DNA of 62,000 bases from Bugula neritina (lineage: Eukaryota > Bryozoa > Gymnolaemata > Cheilostomatida > Bugulidae): NCBI GenBank assembly GCA_964035545.1, contig OZ037769.1, positions 295,001 through 357,000 on the forward strand, read 5' to 3'. Position 1 is the first letter of the stretch. The number at the start of each line of letters is the position of its first letter. The notes beneath the pieces were generated by a model that did no database searches, had not been told where the DNA came from, and worked only from the letters and a program-made list of their open reading frames with translations. Made by a program: the position numbers and the translations under genes. Positions 21,501 to 36,358 of this stretch are shown piece after piece.

Positions 21501-24500
21501 ACATACTGTGTAGATGTTCTGTAGATATTATATTACATACTATGTAGATGTTCTGTAGATATTATATTACATACTATGTAGATGTTCTGTAGATATTATA
21601 TTACATGCTGTGTAGATATTCTGTAGATATTATATTACATACTATGTAGATGTTCTGTAGATATTATATTACATACTATGTAGATGTTCTGTAGATATTA
21701 TATACATACTATATAGATGTTCTGTAGATATTATATTACATACTGTGTAGATGTTCTGTAGATATTATATTACATACTATGTAGATATTCTGTAGATATT
21801 ATATTACATGCTATGTAGATATTCTGTAGATATTATATTACATACTATGTAGATGTTCTGTAGATATTACATTACATACTATGTAGATGTTCTGTAGATA
21901 TTACATTACATACTATGTAGATATTCTGTAGATATTATATTACATACTATGTAGATGTTCTGTAGATATTATATTACATACTATGTAGATATTCTGTAGA
22001 TATTATATTACATACTATGTAGATATTCTGTAGATATTATATTACATACTATGTAGATGTTCTGTAGATATTATATTACATACTATGTAGATGTTCTGTA
22101 GATATTATATTACATACTATGTAGATGTTCTGTAGATATTATATTACATACTATGTAGATGTTCTGTAGATATTATATTACATGCTATGTAGATATTCTG
22201 TAGATATTATATTACATACTATGTAGATGTTCTGTAGATATTATATTACATACTATGTAGATATTCTGTAGATATTATATTACATACTGTGTAGATGTTC
22301 TGTAGATATTATATTACATACTATGTAGATATTCTGTAGATATTATATTACATACTATGTAGATGTTCTGTAGATATTATATTACATACTATGTAGATGT
22401 TCTATAGATATTATATACATACTATGTAGATGTTCTGTAGATATTATATTACATACTGTGTAGATATTCTGTAGATATTATATTACATGCTATGTAGATG
22501 TTCTGTAGATATTATATTACATACTATGTAGATGTTCTGTAGATATTATATTACATACTGTGTAGATGTTCTGTAGATATTATATTACATACTGTGTATA
22601 TGTTCTATAGATATTATATACATACTATGTAGATGTTCTGTAGATATTATATTACATACTATGTAGATGTTCTGTAGATATTATATTACATACTATGTAG
22701 ATGTTCTGTAGATATTATATTACATACTATGTAGATGTTCTGTAGATATTACATTACATACTGTGTAGATGTTCTGTAGATATTATACTACATACTATAT
22801 AGATGTTCTGTAGATATTATATTACATACTATGTAGATGTTCTATAGATATTATATTACATACTATATAGATGTTCTGTAGATATTATATACATACTATG
22901 TAGATATTCTGTAGATATTACATTACATACTATGTAGATGTTCTGTAGATATTATATTTCATACTATGTAGATGTTCTGTAGATATTACATTACATACTA
23001 TGTAGATGTTCTGTAGATATTATATTACATACTATGTAGATGTTCTGTAGATATTATATTACATACTATGTAGATATTCTGTAGATATTATATTACATAC
23101 TATATAGATGTTCTGTAGATATTATATTACATGCTATGTAGATGTTCTGTAGATATTATATTACATACTATATAGATGTTCTGTAGATATTATATACATA
23201 CTATGTAGATATTCTGTAGATATTACATTACATACTATGTAGATGTTCTGTAGATATTATATTTCATACTATGTAGATGTTCTGTAGATATTACATTACA
23301 TACTATGTAGATGTTCTGTAGATATTATATTACATGCTATGTAGATGTTCTGTAGATATTACATTACATACTGTGTAGATGATCTGTAGATATTATATTA
23401 CATACTATGTAGATGTTCTGTAGATATTATATTACATACTATGTAGATGTTCTGTAGATATTATATTACATACTATGTAGATGTTCTGTAGATATTATAC
23501 TACATACTATATAGATGTTCTGTAGATATTATATTACATACTGTGTAGATGTTCTGTAGATATTATATTACATACTATGTAGATGTTCTGTAGATATTAT
23601 ATTACATACTATGTAGATGTTCTGTAGATATTATATTACATACTATGTAGATATTCTGTAGATATTATATTACATACTATATAGATGTTCTGTAGATATT
23701 ATATTACATACTATGTAGATGTTCTGTAGATATTATATTTCATACTATGTAGATGTTCTGTAGATATTACATTACATACTATGTAGATGTTCTGTAGATA
23801 TTATATTACATGCTATGTAGATGTTCTGTAGATATTACATTACATACTGTGTAGATGATCTGTAGATATTATATTACATACTATGTAGATATTCTGTAGA
23901 TATTATATTACATGCTATGTAGATGTTCTGTAGATATTATATTACATACTATGTAGATATTCTGTAGATATTATATTACATACTATATAGATGTTCTGTA
24001 GATATTATATTACATGCTGTGTAGATGTTCTGTAGATATTATATTACATACTATGTAGATGTTCTATAGATATTATATTACATACTGTGTAGATATTCTG
24101 TAGATATTATATTACATACTATGTAGATGTTCTGTAGATATTATATTACATGCTATGTAGATATTCTGTAGATATTATATTACATACTATGTAGATGTTC
24201 TGTAGATATTATATTACATACTGTGTAGATGTTCTGCAGATATTATATTACATACTATGTAGATGTTCTGTAGATATTATATTACATACTGTGTAGATGT
24301 TCTGTAGATATTATATTACATGCTGTGTAGATGTTCTGTAGATATTATATTACATGCTATGTAGATATTCTGTAGATATTATATTACATGCTGTGTAGAT
24401 GTTCTGTAGATATTATATTACATACTATATAGATGTTCTGTAGATATTATATTACATACTGTGTAGATGTTCTGTAGATATTATATTACATACTGTGTAG

Positions 24501-27500
24501 ATATTCTGTAGATATTATATTACATACTATGTAGATGTTCTGTAGATATTATATTACATACTGTGTAGATATTCTGTAGATATTGTATTACATACTGTGT
24601 AGATGTTCTGTAGATATTATATTACATACTGTGTAGATGTTCTGTAGATATTGTATTACATACTGTGTAGATGTTCTGTAGATATTATATTACATACTAT
24701 ATAGATGTTCTGTAGATATTATATTACATACTATGTAGATGTTCTGTAGATATTATATTACATACTATGTAGATGTTCTGTAGATATTATATTACATACT
24801 ATGTAGATGTTCTGTAGATATTACATTACATACTATGTAGATGTTCTGTAGATATTATATTACATACTGTGTAGATGTTCTGTAGATATTATATTACATA
24901 CTGTGTAGATATTCTGTAGATATTATATTACATGCTATGTAGATGTTCTGTAGATATTATACTACATACTATGTAGATGTTCTGTAGATATTATATTACA
25001 TACTATGTAGATGTTCTGTAGATATTATATTACATGCTGTGTAGATGTTCTGTAGATATTATATTACATACTATGTAGATATTCTGTAGATATTATATTA
25101 CATACTATGTAGATGTTCTGTAGATATTATACTACATACTATGTAGATGTTCTGTAGATATTATATTACATACTATGTAGATGTTCTGTAGATATTATAT
25201 TACATGCTGTGTAGATGTTCTGTAGATATTATATTACATACTATGTAGATATTCTGTAGATATTATATTACATGCTATGTAGATGTTCTGTAGATATTAT
25301 ATTACATACTATGTAGATGTTCTGTAGATATTATACTACATACTATGTAGATATTCTGTAGATATTATATACATACTGTGTAGATGTTCTGTAGATATTA
25401 TATTACATACTATGTAGATGTTCTGTAGATATTATATTACATACTATGTAGATGTTCTGTAGATATTATACTACATACTATGTAGATATTCTGTAGATAT
25501 TATATTACATGCTATGTAGATGTTCTGTAGATATTATATTACATACTATGTAGATGTTCTGTAGATATTATACTACATACTATGTAGATGTTCTGTAGAT
25601 ATTATATTACATACTGTGTAGATATTCTGTAGATATTATATTACATACTATGTAGATGTTCTATAGATATTATATTACATACTATGTAGATATTCTGTAG
25701 ATATTATATTACATACTGTGTAGATATTCTGTAGATATTATATTACATACTATGTAGATGTTCTGTAGATATTATATTACATACTATGTAGATGTTCTGT
25801 AGATATTATATTTCATACTATGTAGATGTTCTGTAGATATTATATTACATACTATGTAGATGTTCTGTAGATATTATATTACATACTATGTAGATGATCT
25901 GTAGATATTATATTACATGCTATGTAGATATTCTGTAGATATTATATTACATACTATGTAGATGTTCTGTAGATATTATATTACATACTGTGTAGATGTT
26001 CTGTAGATATTATATTACATACTATGTAGATATTCTGTAGATATTATATTACATACTATGTAGATATTCTGTAGATATTATATTACATACTATGTAGATA
26101 TTCTGTAGATATTATATTACATACTGTGTAGATGTTCTGTAGATATTATATTACATACTATGTAGATGATCTGTAGATATTATATTACATGCTATGTAGA
26201 TATTCTGTAGATATTATATTACATGCTATGTAGATGTTCTGTAGATATTATATTACATACTATGTAGATGATCTGTAGATATTATATTACATACTATGTA
26301 GATGTTCTATAGATATTATATACATACTATGTAGATGTTCTGTAGATATTATATTACATACTGTGTAGATGTTCTGTAGATATTATATTACATACTATGT
26401 AGATGTTCTGTAGATATTATATTACATACTATGTAGATGTTCTGTAGATATTATACTACATACTATGTAGATGTTCTGTAGATATTATATTACATACTAT
26501 GTAGATATTCTGTAGATATTACATTACATACTGTGTAGATGTTCTGTAGATATTATATTACATACTATGTAGATATTCTGTAGATATTATATTACATACT
26601 ATGTAGATGTTCTGTAGATATTATATTACATACTATGTAGATGTTCTGTAGATATTATATTACATACTATGTAGATGTTCTGTAGATATTATACTACATA
26701 CTATGTAGATATTCTGTAGATATTATATTACATGCTATGTAGATGTTCTGTAGATATTATATTACATACTATGTAGATGTTCTGTAGATATTATACTACA
26801 TACTATGTAGATGTTCTGTAGATATTATATTACATACTGTGTAGATATTCTGTAGATATTATATTACATACTATGTAGATGTTCTATAGATATTATATTA
26901 CATACTATGTAGATATTCTGTAGATATTATATTACATACTGTGTAGATATTCTGTAGATATTATATTACATACTATGTAGATGTTCTGTAGATATTATAT
27001 TACATACTATGTAGATGTTCTGTAGATATTATATTTCATACTATGTAGATGTTCTGTAGATATTATATTACATACTATGTAGATGTTCTGTAGATATTAT
27101 ATTACATACTATGTAGATGTTCTGTAGATATTATATTACATACTATGTAGATGTTCTGTAGATATTATATTACATACTATGTAGATGTTCTGTAGATATT
27201 ATATTACATACTATGTAGATGATCTGTAGATATTATATTACATGCTATGTAGATATTCTGTAGATATTATATTACATACTGTGTAGATATTCTGTAGATA
27301 TTATATTACATACTATGTAGATGTTCTGTAGATATTATACTACATGCTATGTAGATGTTCTGTAGATATTATATTACATACTATGTAGATATTCTGTAGA
27401 TATTATATTACATACTGTGTAGATGTTCTGTAGATATTATATTACATACTATGTAGATGATCTGTAGATATTATATTACATGCTATGTAGATATTCTGTA

Positions 27501-30500
27501 GATATTATATTACATACTATGTAGATGTTCTGTAGATATTATATTACATGCTATGTAGATATTCTGTAGATATTATACTACATACTATGTAGATGTTCTA
27601 TAGATATTATATTACATACTATGTAGATATTCTGTAGATATTACATTACATACTATGTAGATGATCTGTAGATATTATATTACATGCTATGTAGATATTC
27701 TGTAGATATTATATTACATACTATGTAGATGTTCTGTAGATATTATATTACATACTATGTAGATGTTCTGTAGATATTATATTACATACTATGTAGATGT
27801 TCTGTAGATATTATATTACATACTATGTAGATATTCTGTAGATATTATATTACATACTATGTAGATGTTCTGTAGATATTATATTACATACTATGTAGAT
27901 GTTCTGTAGATATTATATTACATACTATGTAGATGATCTGTAGATATTATATTACATGCTATGTAGATATTCTGTAGATATTATATTACATACTATGTAG
28001 ATGTTCTGTAGATATTATATTACATACTATGTAGATGTTCTGCAGATATTATATTACATACTATGTAGATGTTCTGTAGGTATTATATTACATACTATAT
28101 AGATATTCTGTAGATATTATATACATACTATATAGATATTCTGTAGATATTATATTACATGCTATGTAGATGTTCTGTAGATATTATATTACATACTGTG
28201 TAGATGTTCTGTAGATATTATATTACATACTATGTAGATATTCTGTAGATATTATATTACATACTATGTAGATGTTCTATAGATATTATATTACATACTG
28301 TGTAGATATTCTGTAGATATTATATTACATACTATGTAGATGTTCTGTAGATATTATATTACATGCTATGTAGATGTTCTGTAGATATTATATTACATAC
28401 TGTGTAGATATTCTGTAGATATTATATTACATACTATGTAGATATTCTGTAGATATTATATTACATACTGTGTAGATGTTCTGTAGATATTATATTACAT
28501 ACTATGTAGATGTTCTGTAGATATTATATTACATACTATGTAGATGTTCTGTAGATATTATATTACATACTATGTAGATATTCTGTAGATATTACATTAC
28601 ATACTATGTAGATGTTCTATAGATATTATATTACATACTATGTAGATGTTCTGTAGATATTATACTACATACTATGTAGATGTTCTGTAGATATTACATT
28701 ACATACTATGTAGATATTCTGTAGATATTATATTACATACTGTGTAGATGTTCTGTAGATATTACATTACATACTATGTAGATGTTCTATAGATATTATA
28801 TTACATACTATGTAGATATTCTGTAGATATTATATACATACTATGTAGATGTTCTGTAGATATTACATTACATACTATGTAGATGTTCTGTAGATATTAT
28901 ATTACATACTATGTAGATATTCTGTAGATATTATATACATACTATGTAGATGTTCTGTAGATATTACATTACATACTATGTAGATGTTCTGTAGATATTA
29001 TATTACATACTATGTAGATGTTCTGTAGATATTATATTACATACTATGTAGATATTCTGTAGATATTATATTACATACTATGTAGATGTTCTGTAGATAT
29101 TACATTACATACTATGTAGATGTTCTGTAGATATTATATTACATACTATGTATATGTTCTGTAGATATTATACTACATACTGTGTAGATGTTCTATAGAT
29201 ATTATATTACATACTATGTAGATGTTCTGTAGATATTATATTACATACTGTGTAGATGTTCTGTAGATATTATATTACATGCTGTGTAGATGTTCTGTAG
29301 ATATTATATTACATACTATGTAGATATTCTGTAGATATTATACTACATACTATGTAGATATTCTGTAGATATTACATTACATACTATGTAGATGTTCTGT
29401 AGATATTACATTACATACTGTGTAGATGTTCTGTAGATATTATATTACATACTATGTAGATGTTCTATAGATATTATATTACATACTATGTAGATGTTCT
29501 GTAGATATTATATTACATACTATGTAGATATTCTGTAGATATTATATTACATACTGTGTAGATGTTCTGTAGATATTACATTACATACTGTGTATATGTT
29601 CTGTAGATATTATATTACATACTATGTAGATGTTCTGTAGATATTATATTACATACTATGTAGATGTTCTGTAGATATTACATTACATACTATGTAGATG
29701 TTCTGTAGATATTACATTACATACTGTGTAGATGTTCTGTAGATATTATATTACATACTATGTAGATATTCTGTAGATATTATATTACATACTATGTAGA
29801 TGTTCTATAGATATTATATTACATGCTGTGTAGATGTTCTGTAGATATTATATTACATGCTATGTAGATGTTCTGTAGATATTATATTACATACTATGTA
29901 GATGTTCTGTAGATATTATATTACATACTATGTAGATGTTCTATAGATATTATATTACATACTATGTAGATATTCTGTAGATATTATATTACATACTATG
30001 TAGATGTTCTATAGATATTATATTACATACTATGTAGATGTTCTGTAGATATTATATTACATACTATGTAGATGTTCTGTAGATATTATATTACATACTA
30101 TGTAGATGTTCTATAGATATTATATACATACTATGTAGATGTTCTGTAGATATTACATTACATACTGTGTAGATGTTCTGTAGATATTATATTACATACT
30201 ATGTAGATATTCTGTAGATATTATATTACATACTATGTAGATGTTCTATAGATATTATATTACATACTATGTAGATATTCTGTAGATATTATATTACATA
30301 CTATGTAGATGTTCTATAGATATTATATTACATACTATGTAGATGTTCTGTAGATATTATATTACATACTATGTAGATGTTCTGTAGATATTATATTACA
30401 TACTATGTAGATGTTCTGTAGATATTATATTACATACTATGTAGATGTTCTGTAGATATTACATTACATACTATGTAGATGTTCTGTAGATATTACATTA

Positions 30501-33500
30501 CATACTGTGTAGATGTTCTGTAGATATTATATTACATACTGTGTAGATATTCTATAGATATTATATTACATACTATGTAGATGTTCTGTAGATATTATAT
30601 TACATACTATGTAGATGTTCTGTAGATATTATATTACATACTATGTAGATGTTCTGTAGATATTACATTACATACTATGTAGATGTTCTGTAGATATTAC
30701 ATTACATACTGTGTAGATGTTCTGTAGATATTATATTACATACTGTGTAGATATTCTATAGATATTATATTACATACTATGTAGATGTTCTGTAGATATT
30801 ATATTACATACTGTGTAGATGTTCTGTAGATATTATATTACATACTATGTAGATATTCTGTAGATATTATATTACATACTGTGTAGATGTTCTGTAGATA
30901 TTACATTACATACTGTGTATATGTTCTGTAGATATTATATTACATACTATGTAGATATTCTGTAGATATTATATTACATACTGTGTAGATGTTCTGTAGA
31001 TATTACATTACATACTGTGTATATGTTCTGTAGATATTATATTACATACTATGTATATGTTCTATAGATATTATATTACATACTATGTAGATGTTCTGTA
31101 GATATTATATTACATACTATGTAGATATTCTGTAGATATTATATTACATGCTATGTAGATGTTCTGTAGATATTATATTACATACTGTGTAGATATTCTG
31201 TAGATATTACATTACATACTATGTAGATGTTCTGTAGATATTATATTACATACTATGTAGATGTTCTGTAGATATTACATTACATACTATGTAGATGTTC
31301 TGTAGATATTATATTACATACTATGTAGATGTTCTGTAGATATTATATTACATACTATGTAGATGTTCTGTAGATATTATATTACATACTATATAGATGT
31401 TCTGTAGATATTATATTACATACTGTGTAGATGTTCTATAGATATTATATTACATACTATGTAGATGTTCTGTAGATATTACATTACATACTATGTAGAT
31501 ATTCTGTAGATATTATATTACATGCTATGTAGATGTTCTGTAGATATTATATTACATACTATGTAGATGTTCTGTAGATATTATATTACATGCTGTGTAG
31601 ATATTCTGTAGATATTATACTACATACTATGTAGATGTTCTATAGATATTATATTACATACTATGTAGATATTCTGTAGATATTATATTACATACTATGT
31701 AGATGTTCTATAGATATTATATTACATACTATGTAGATGTTCTGTAGATATTATATTACATACTATGTAGATGTTCTGTAGATATTATATTACATACTAT
31801 GTAGATGTTCTATAGATATTATATACATACTATGTAGATGTTCTGTAGATATTACATTACATACTGTGTAGATGTTCTGTAGATATTATATTACATACTA
31901 TGTAGATATTCTGTAGATATTATATTACATGCTATGTAGATGTTCTGTAGATATTATATTACATACTGTGTAGATATTCTGTAGATATTACATTACATAC
32001 TATGTAGATGTTCTGTAGATATTATATTACATACTATGTAGATGTTCTGTAGATATTACATTACATACTATGTAGATGTTCTGTAGATATTATATTACAT
32101 ACTATGTAGATGTTCTGTAGATATTATATTACATACTATGTAGATGTTCTGTAGATATTATATACATACTATGTAGATGTTCTGTAGATATTATATTACA
32201 TACTGTGTAGATGTTCTGTAGATATTATATTACATACTGTGTAGATGTTCTATAGATATTATATTACATACTATGTAGATGTTCTGTAGATATTACATTA
32301 CATACTATGTAGATATTCTGTAGATATTATATTACATGCTATGTAGATGTTCTGTAGATATTATATTACATACTATGTAGATGTTCTGTAGATATTATAC
32401 TACATGCTATGTAGATGTTCTGTAGATATTATATTACATACTATGTAGATGTTCTGTAGATATTATATTACATACTATGTAGATATTCTGTAGATATTAT
32501 ATTACATACTATGTAGATGTTCTGTAGATATTGTATTACATACTGTGTAGATGTTCTATAGATATTATATTACATACTATGTAGATATTCTGTAGATATT
32601 ACATTACATACTATGTAGATATTCTGTAGATATTATATTACATACTGTGTAGATATTCTGTAGATATTATATTACATACTATGTAGATGTTCTGTAGATA
32701 TTATATTACATACTATATAGATGTTCTGTAGGTATTATATTACATACTATGTAGATGATCTGTAGATATTATATTACATACTATATAGATGTTCTGTAGA
32801 TATTATATTACATACTATGTAGATATTCTGTAGATATTATACTATGTACTGTAGATATTATATTACATACTGCAGGAACCAACTTCACGGAAGACATCAT
32901 TGCCTCCATTTACACGGAAGTTGGTCTTTGTCCGAGAGGTTATGACAAACCCCGCTGTCGACTCGAATTCACAGTGCCTAAGTCAGCGAGTAAGTAATAG
33001 CAAGTAGTAAGTTAATAGCAAGCAGTAAGTAATAGCAAGCAGTAAGTAATAGCAAGCAGTAAGTTAATAGCAAGCAGTAAGTTAATAGCAAGCAGTAAGT
33101 AATAGCAAGCAGTAAGTAATAGCAAGCGGTAAGTAATAGCATGTGGTAAGTTAATAGCAAGCAGTAAGTTAGGTTAGGTTATATTGTGCATGAAGCATTT
33201 GCTACTTTTTAAGACTCAATAAATTTCCAAAGCATGAGTTTAGGAAAGAAATCTGCCATGCTTGCACTTGCCATGAACAATATTAACTAGTGATATTTCG
33301 GGAGCACAACTCTACAGCTAAACTCTACAGCTAGCAGCTATTGAAGTAATCTGTATTATGATCTGTAGACAAGGAGAACCTGTTTGCGCATGTCGATATC
33401 ATACCCAGTCCCAGAATTATATCCACTCACTTGCAATGGAACCATTTACCAGAAAAAGTTAGAAATGGAACAGTTAGAGTAAGTTGATTATATAAATAAA

Positions 33501-35611
33501 CATAGTATCTATGTAGATCGCCATAATGTGTATCTACCAAAACATTTGTAGTGGGTGACGCCCACTTAGAGAGCAATTCTATTCTGTTTTTATCAAGACG
33601 GTCACACAGGTAATTGTTAATTATACAATCGTCTAAGCATATGACTTGAGATTGATATCTTTTTATTCAAATAAATAAAATGTTAAAATAAACATGTTTA
33701 TAGTAATATAATAATATAGAAAAGTAATATAGTAATAGAATAAATATATCATTTTTATATGCGATAGTTTTATTAGTCAATAATTAGACAGAAATTCAGT
33801 AGTATATGGGATATGTATCAGTATAACAGATTTCAAGCTATCAGTGCATGAGCGAATAACTCCGCGCATGCATAGAATATGTTTGGTAATAGCAGGCCAT
33901 TTCCTGTCAATCTATTTCTCGTGCATAAACTATTTCGATGTTATGTGTGAGAACTGATCAACATTTCAGACTATTCATTGCCTGAGAAACCCCAAGGACG
34001 TGGTTTGCAGTGGTTTTCCATTCTTTAGGAAACTTGGAGTTATTCACCCTAACTTAACATGGAAAGAGTTTTTCCAGCATTTCCTGGATGAGAATAGTGA
34101 GTATAATATTTAGCTGTGTTTCTAGTTATATACACTTATAATATTTAGCTGTGTTTCTAGTTATACATATACTTATAATATTTAGCTGTGTTTCTAGTTA
34201 TACATATACTATAATATTTAGCTGTGTTTCTAGTTATATATATATACTTATAACATTTAGCTGTGTTTCTAGTTATACATGGGGGATATTTCCAATATGT
34301 CCGTCAATGGCATGCACACAGGCACCAGAAAAACCTGCTAAACTTGGAGTATGAAGATTTGAAGAAGGTGAGACACTTTTCTATCAACTGGGGAAATCAC
34401 TCCATGCTTGCTGTTGAAGATTCCTGAAGTATAAACTAGCTAACTACAATGACAGTCAATTGTATATATATTAGTTTGAGCTTCTAATATACAAAACTAG
34501 CCTTTAATGTATTTTAATTTAGCACTGTGACTGTTTAGGAATTTGCTGAGTAGCGGGTAAAAATATAGGACAAAAAATGCTGAAAAGTTGCCAAAATTGT
34601 GTTGTAGAAATTGTTAACAGTTGGCTATAATCTTAGTTTGACTACCCAATCAGATTCATCGACTAATAACTACCAACTAAGACTCATTTATCCTATAGAA
34701 GAAACATTTGCTGCACTAACAAACTTTTTAAGCTTTCATCAGCTTTTTATCTTGTGTGAAATAATTGAAGTCATGCAACCAAAATACTGGTGGTTTTTCT
34801 AATCAACACAAACTTTTAAAACTTTTGAAATGGTAATTAAAGTAGTAACACAGCCATTAATAGCTGGTATCTTTTGCTTGTGTTTGATTTTTCTTTGTAC
34901 TACGACGGGAACTCAAATGCATAGCAGTAAATCAAAGTTGCAGTTTAATGCTGCTTAGTAAAGTTAAATCTTTAGCTCAACAGCGAATTGCATTAACTTA
35001 TGTTCCTTGAAAGGTTTCTCTCAGTGAAGTTTTACTGCCGAAGAAAGAGAGGGGGGAGGGGGAGAGAGAGAGAACTAATAATTAGATATTTTTTAGAACC
35101 TGAGAGAAAACGTAGTCAAGATTGCTGAATTTCTGGGCCAAACTCTAACAGAAGAGCAGATCAAAAGAGTGGTGACTGAAAACACTTTTGAGAACAAAAA
35201 GAAAGCTATGGGCTCTCTACACATCATGTACAGGAAGGGTGAGTGCTGGAGTAAAATGTATTTTGGGAAAATAGAGCTTAAAGATAGTATTACACAACAT
35301 TTATCATCTCTGAATTCTAGTGTAACCAGGGAATGTGATTAGGAGTTGATCTCGATGAATTGATAGAATTATCATCATGTAACCAATTACGTTGGGTATT
35401 GAACTCGTCCAATCACAGTAGCTGTTGGGTATTGAACTCGTCCAATCACAGTAGCTGTTAGGTATTGAACTCGTCCAATCACAGTAGTTGTTTTATAGGA
35501 AAGTCCGGAGGTTGGAGGTCAGAGTTGACAGTGGAACAAAATGAACTGATGGATGAGAAGATAAAATCAGAATTTGAAGACTTGGAAGAATTAAATTTAC
35601 AATATGACTGA
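18556..35611 (+). CDS. Cytosolic-type sulfotransferase, copy 2, with a 13.6-kb second intron
   Basis: Eight exons match copy 1: 18556-18643, 19090-19245, 32876-32989, 33369-33478, 33970-34096, 34273-34367, 35097-35238 and 35499-35611, giving 314 residues. It keeps TYAKSGT, the catalytic His in STHL, RNPKDVVCSG and RKGKSGGW, so it should be an active PAPS-dependent enzyme. Exon 3 is one codon longer than in copy 1. Exons 1-3 are clearly diverged from copy 1, exon 6 is identical in DNA, and exon 8 has only two differences. Intron 2 is filled by a 34-bp satellite and intron 3 begins with an array of donor-like repeats. The N-terminus again has a hydrophobic stretch (FGVILFLANFFTLY). An AATAAA lies at 35922-35927. 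Confidence 0.87.
19234..19345 (+). repeat. 32-bp repeat duplicating the exon 2 donor
   Basis: Just over three copies begin inside the last bases of exon 2 (AAGTCAG) and run through the GT donor at 19246. AAGTCAG|GTAC therefore recurs every 32 bp. Downstream copies of the donor would shift the frame or add a stop, so the first is the sensible site. Copy 1 has one extra partial unit at the same place. Confidence 0.85.
19530..32871 (+). repeat. 34-bp minisatellite, about 390 copies, inside sulfotransferase 2 intron 2
   Basis: About 13.3 kb are built from a unit containing ATTATATTACATACTATGTA and GATGTTCTGTAGAT. Variants recur at a few positions: ATGTAG/GTGTAG, GATGTT/GATATT, CTGTAG/CTATAG, TATATT/TACATT, and two-base deletions giving TATACAT. 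Blocks of many units are repeated with the same variants, so higher-order repeats exist. The first units (19530-19600) are degenerate. The array stops right at the exon 3 acceptor. No gene or other element interrupts it. Confidence 0.97.
32990..33172 (+). repeat. 17-18-bp repeat of the exon 3 donor (AGTAAGT)
   Basis: About 11 units contain AGTAAGTAATAGCAAGC or AGTAAGTTAATAGCAAGC. They begin exactly at the exon 3 donor GTAAGT (32990), so every unit carries a consensus-like 5' splice site. No such array exists in copy 1. Confidence 0.9.
34097..34272 (+). repeat. Intron 5 tandem repeat of sulfotransferase 2
   Basis: Five units of the repeat found in intron 5 of copy 1 make up the whole intron. 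Each ends in GCTGTGTTTCTAG. The copy number differs from the nine in copy 1. Confidence 0.9.
35395..35490. repeat. 33-bp repeat in intron 7 of sulfotransferase 2
   Basis: Three copies of the unit seen in intron 7 of copy 1 lie just before the exon 8 acceptor. Confidence 0.85.
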
Positions 35612-36277
35612 TTACCTACAGTTAGTAAAGTGACTGATTACCTATAGTTATTAAAGTGACCGATTGTCTACGGATAGTAAAATGGCTGCTTGCATAAGCA
35701 AGATGCTTGTTTATGCAGACTTCTGTCAGCCAACTATGACTATCCTTGGTGGAAGTGAGTAACTGTATTATGTAACAATTTAAACAGACTCAGTAAATTG
35801 CATTCAGACAATGAATTTGGCTTCTTTTAAAGAATAATGTATTCCAATTAAATAACAAAATTTAAATGAATTCTTTATACCTAATGAGTTTTCTCCATAA
35901 TAAGCTAGTCAACTTGATGATAATAAACTTACCATACCTTATAAAACTTTCCCGGTGCACCTGCTTATGTAGAAATAGGATCATAGTTTTAACAATACTG
36001 CAATAGTTTAGGTTAGAGTTTTATTACAACAGTTTGTACAACTCAGTTGAGTTGCATGTGATCAGAATGAATAACTTAACTGACTCGCAGAGTGTCACAG
36101 AATAAACACACATACGAGAATTTGAAACTTGAGTTAGATTTGAGGAAAATATATGACTCTACCAGTTGCAAAGAGGACACAAACAGCCAATATGATTTTT
36201 ATTTGTAGAACAAATTAAGAAACCTATTCTTTAAATAATGCTGCAAATCTCTATAAATATTGGTTGCAAGTTTCAAA
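35612..36277. other. Intergenic DNA between convergent genes
   Basis: The interval separates sulfotransferase 2 (plus strand) from the minus-strand adaptor gene. The first 60 bp keep about two units of the 26-bp post-stop repeat. No other gene was seen. Confidence 0.5.
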
Positions 36278-36283
36278 TTTATT
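36278..36283 (-). terminator. Polyadenylation signal of the PTB-SH2 adaptor gene
   Basis: AATAAA on the minus strand (TTTATT on the plus strand) lies about 76 bp after the stop codon. Confidence 0.5.
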
Positions 36284-36358
36284 TTATAACTCTTAAGGTG
36301 GATCGCAATTTTAAGCACTTGGGAGAGAAACTTTGTTTGGCAGAGCTAATTGGCTGCA

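Noticed and set aside
19530-32871. CRISPR array or centromere-like satellite
   Set aside because: Units are directly contiguous with no unique spacers, so it is not CRISPR. It lies inside an intron between two well-matched exons, so there is no support for a centromere.
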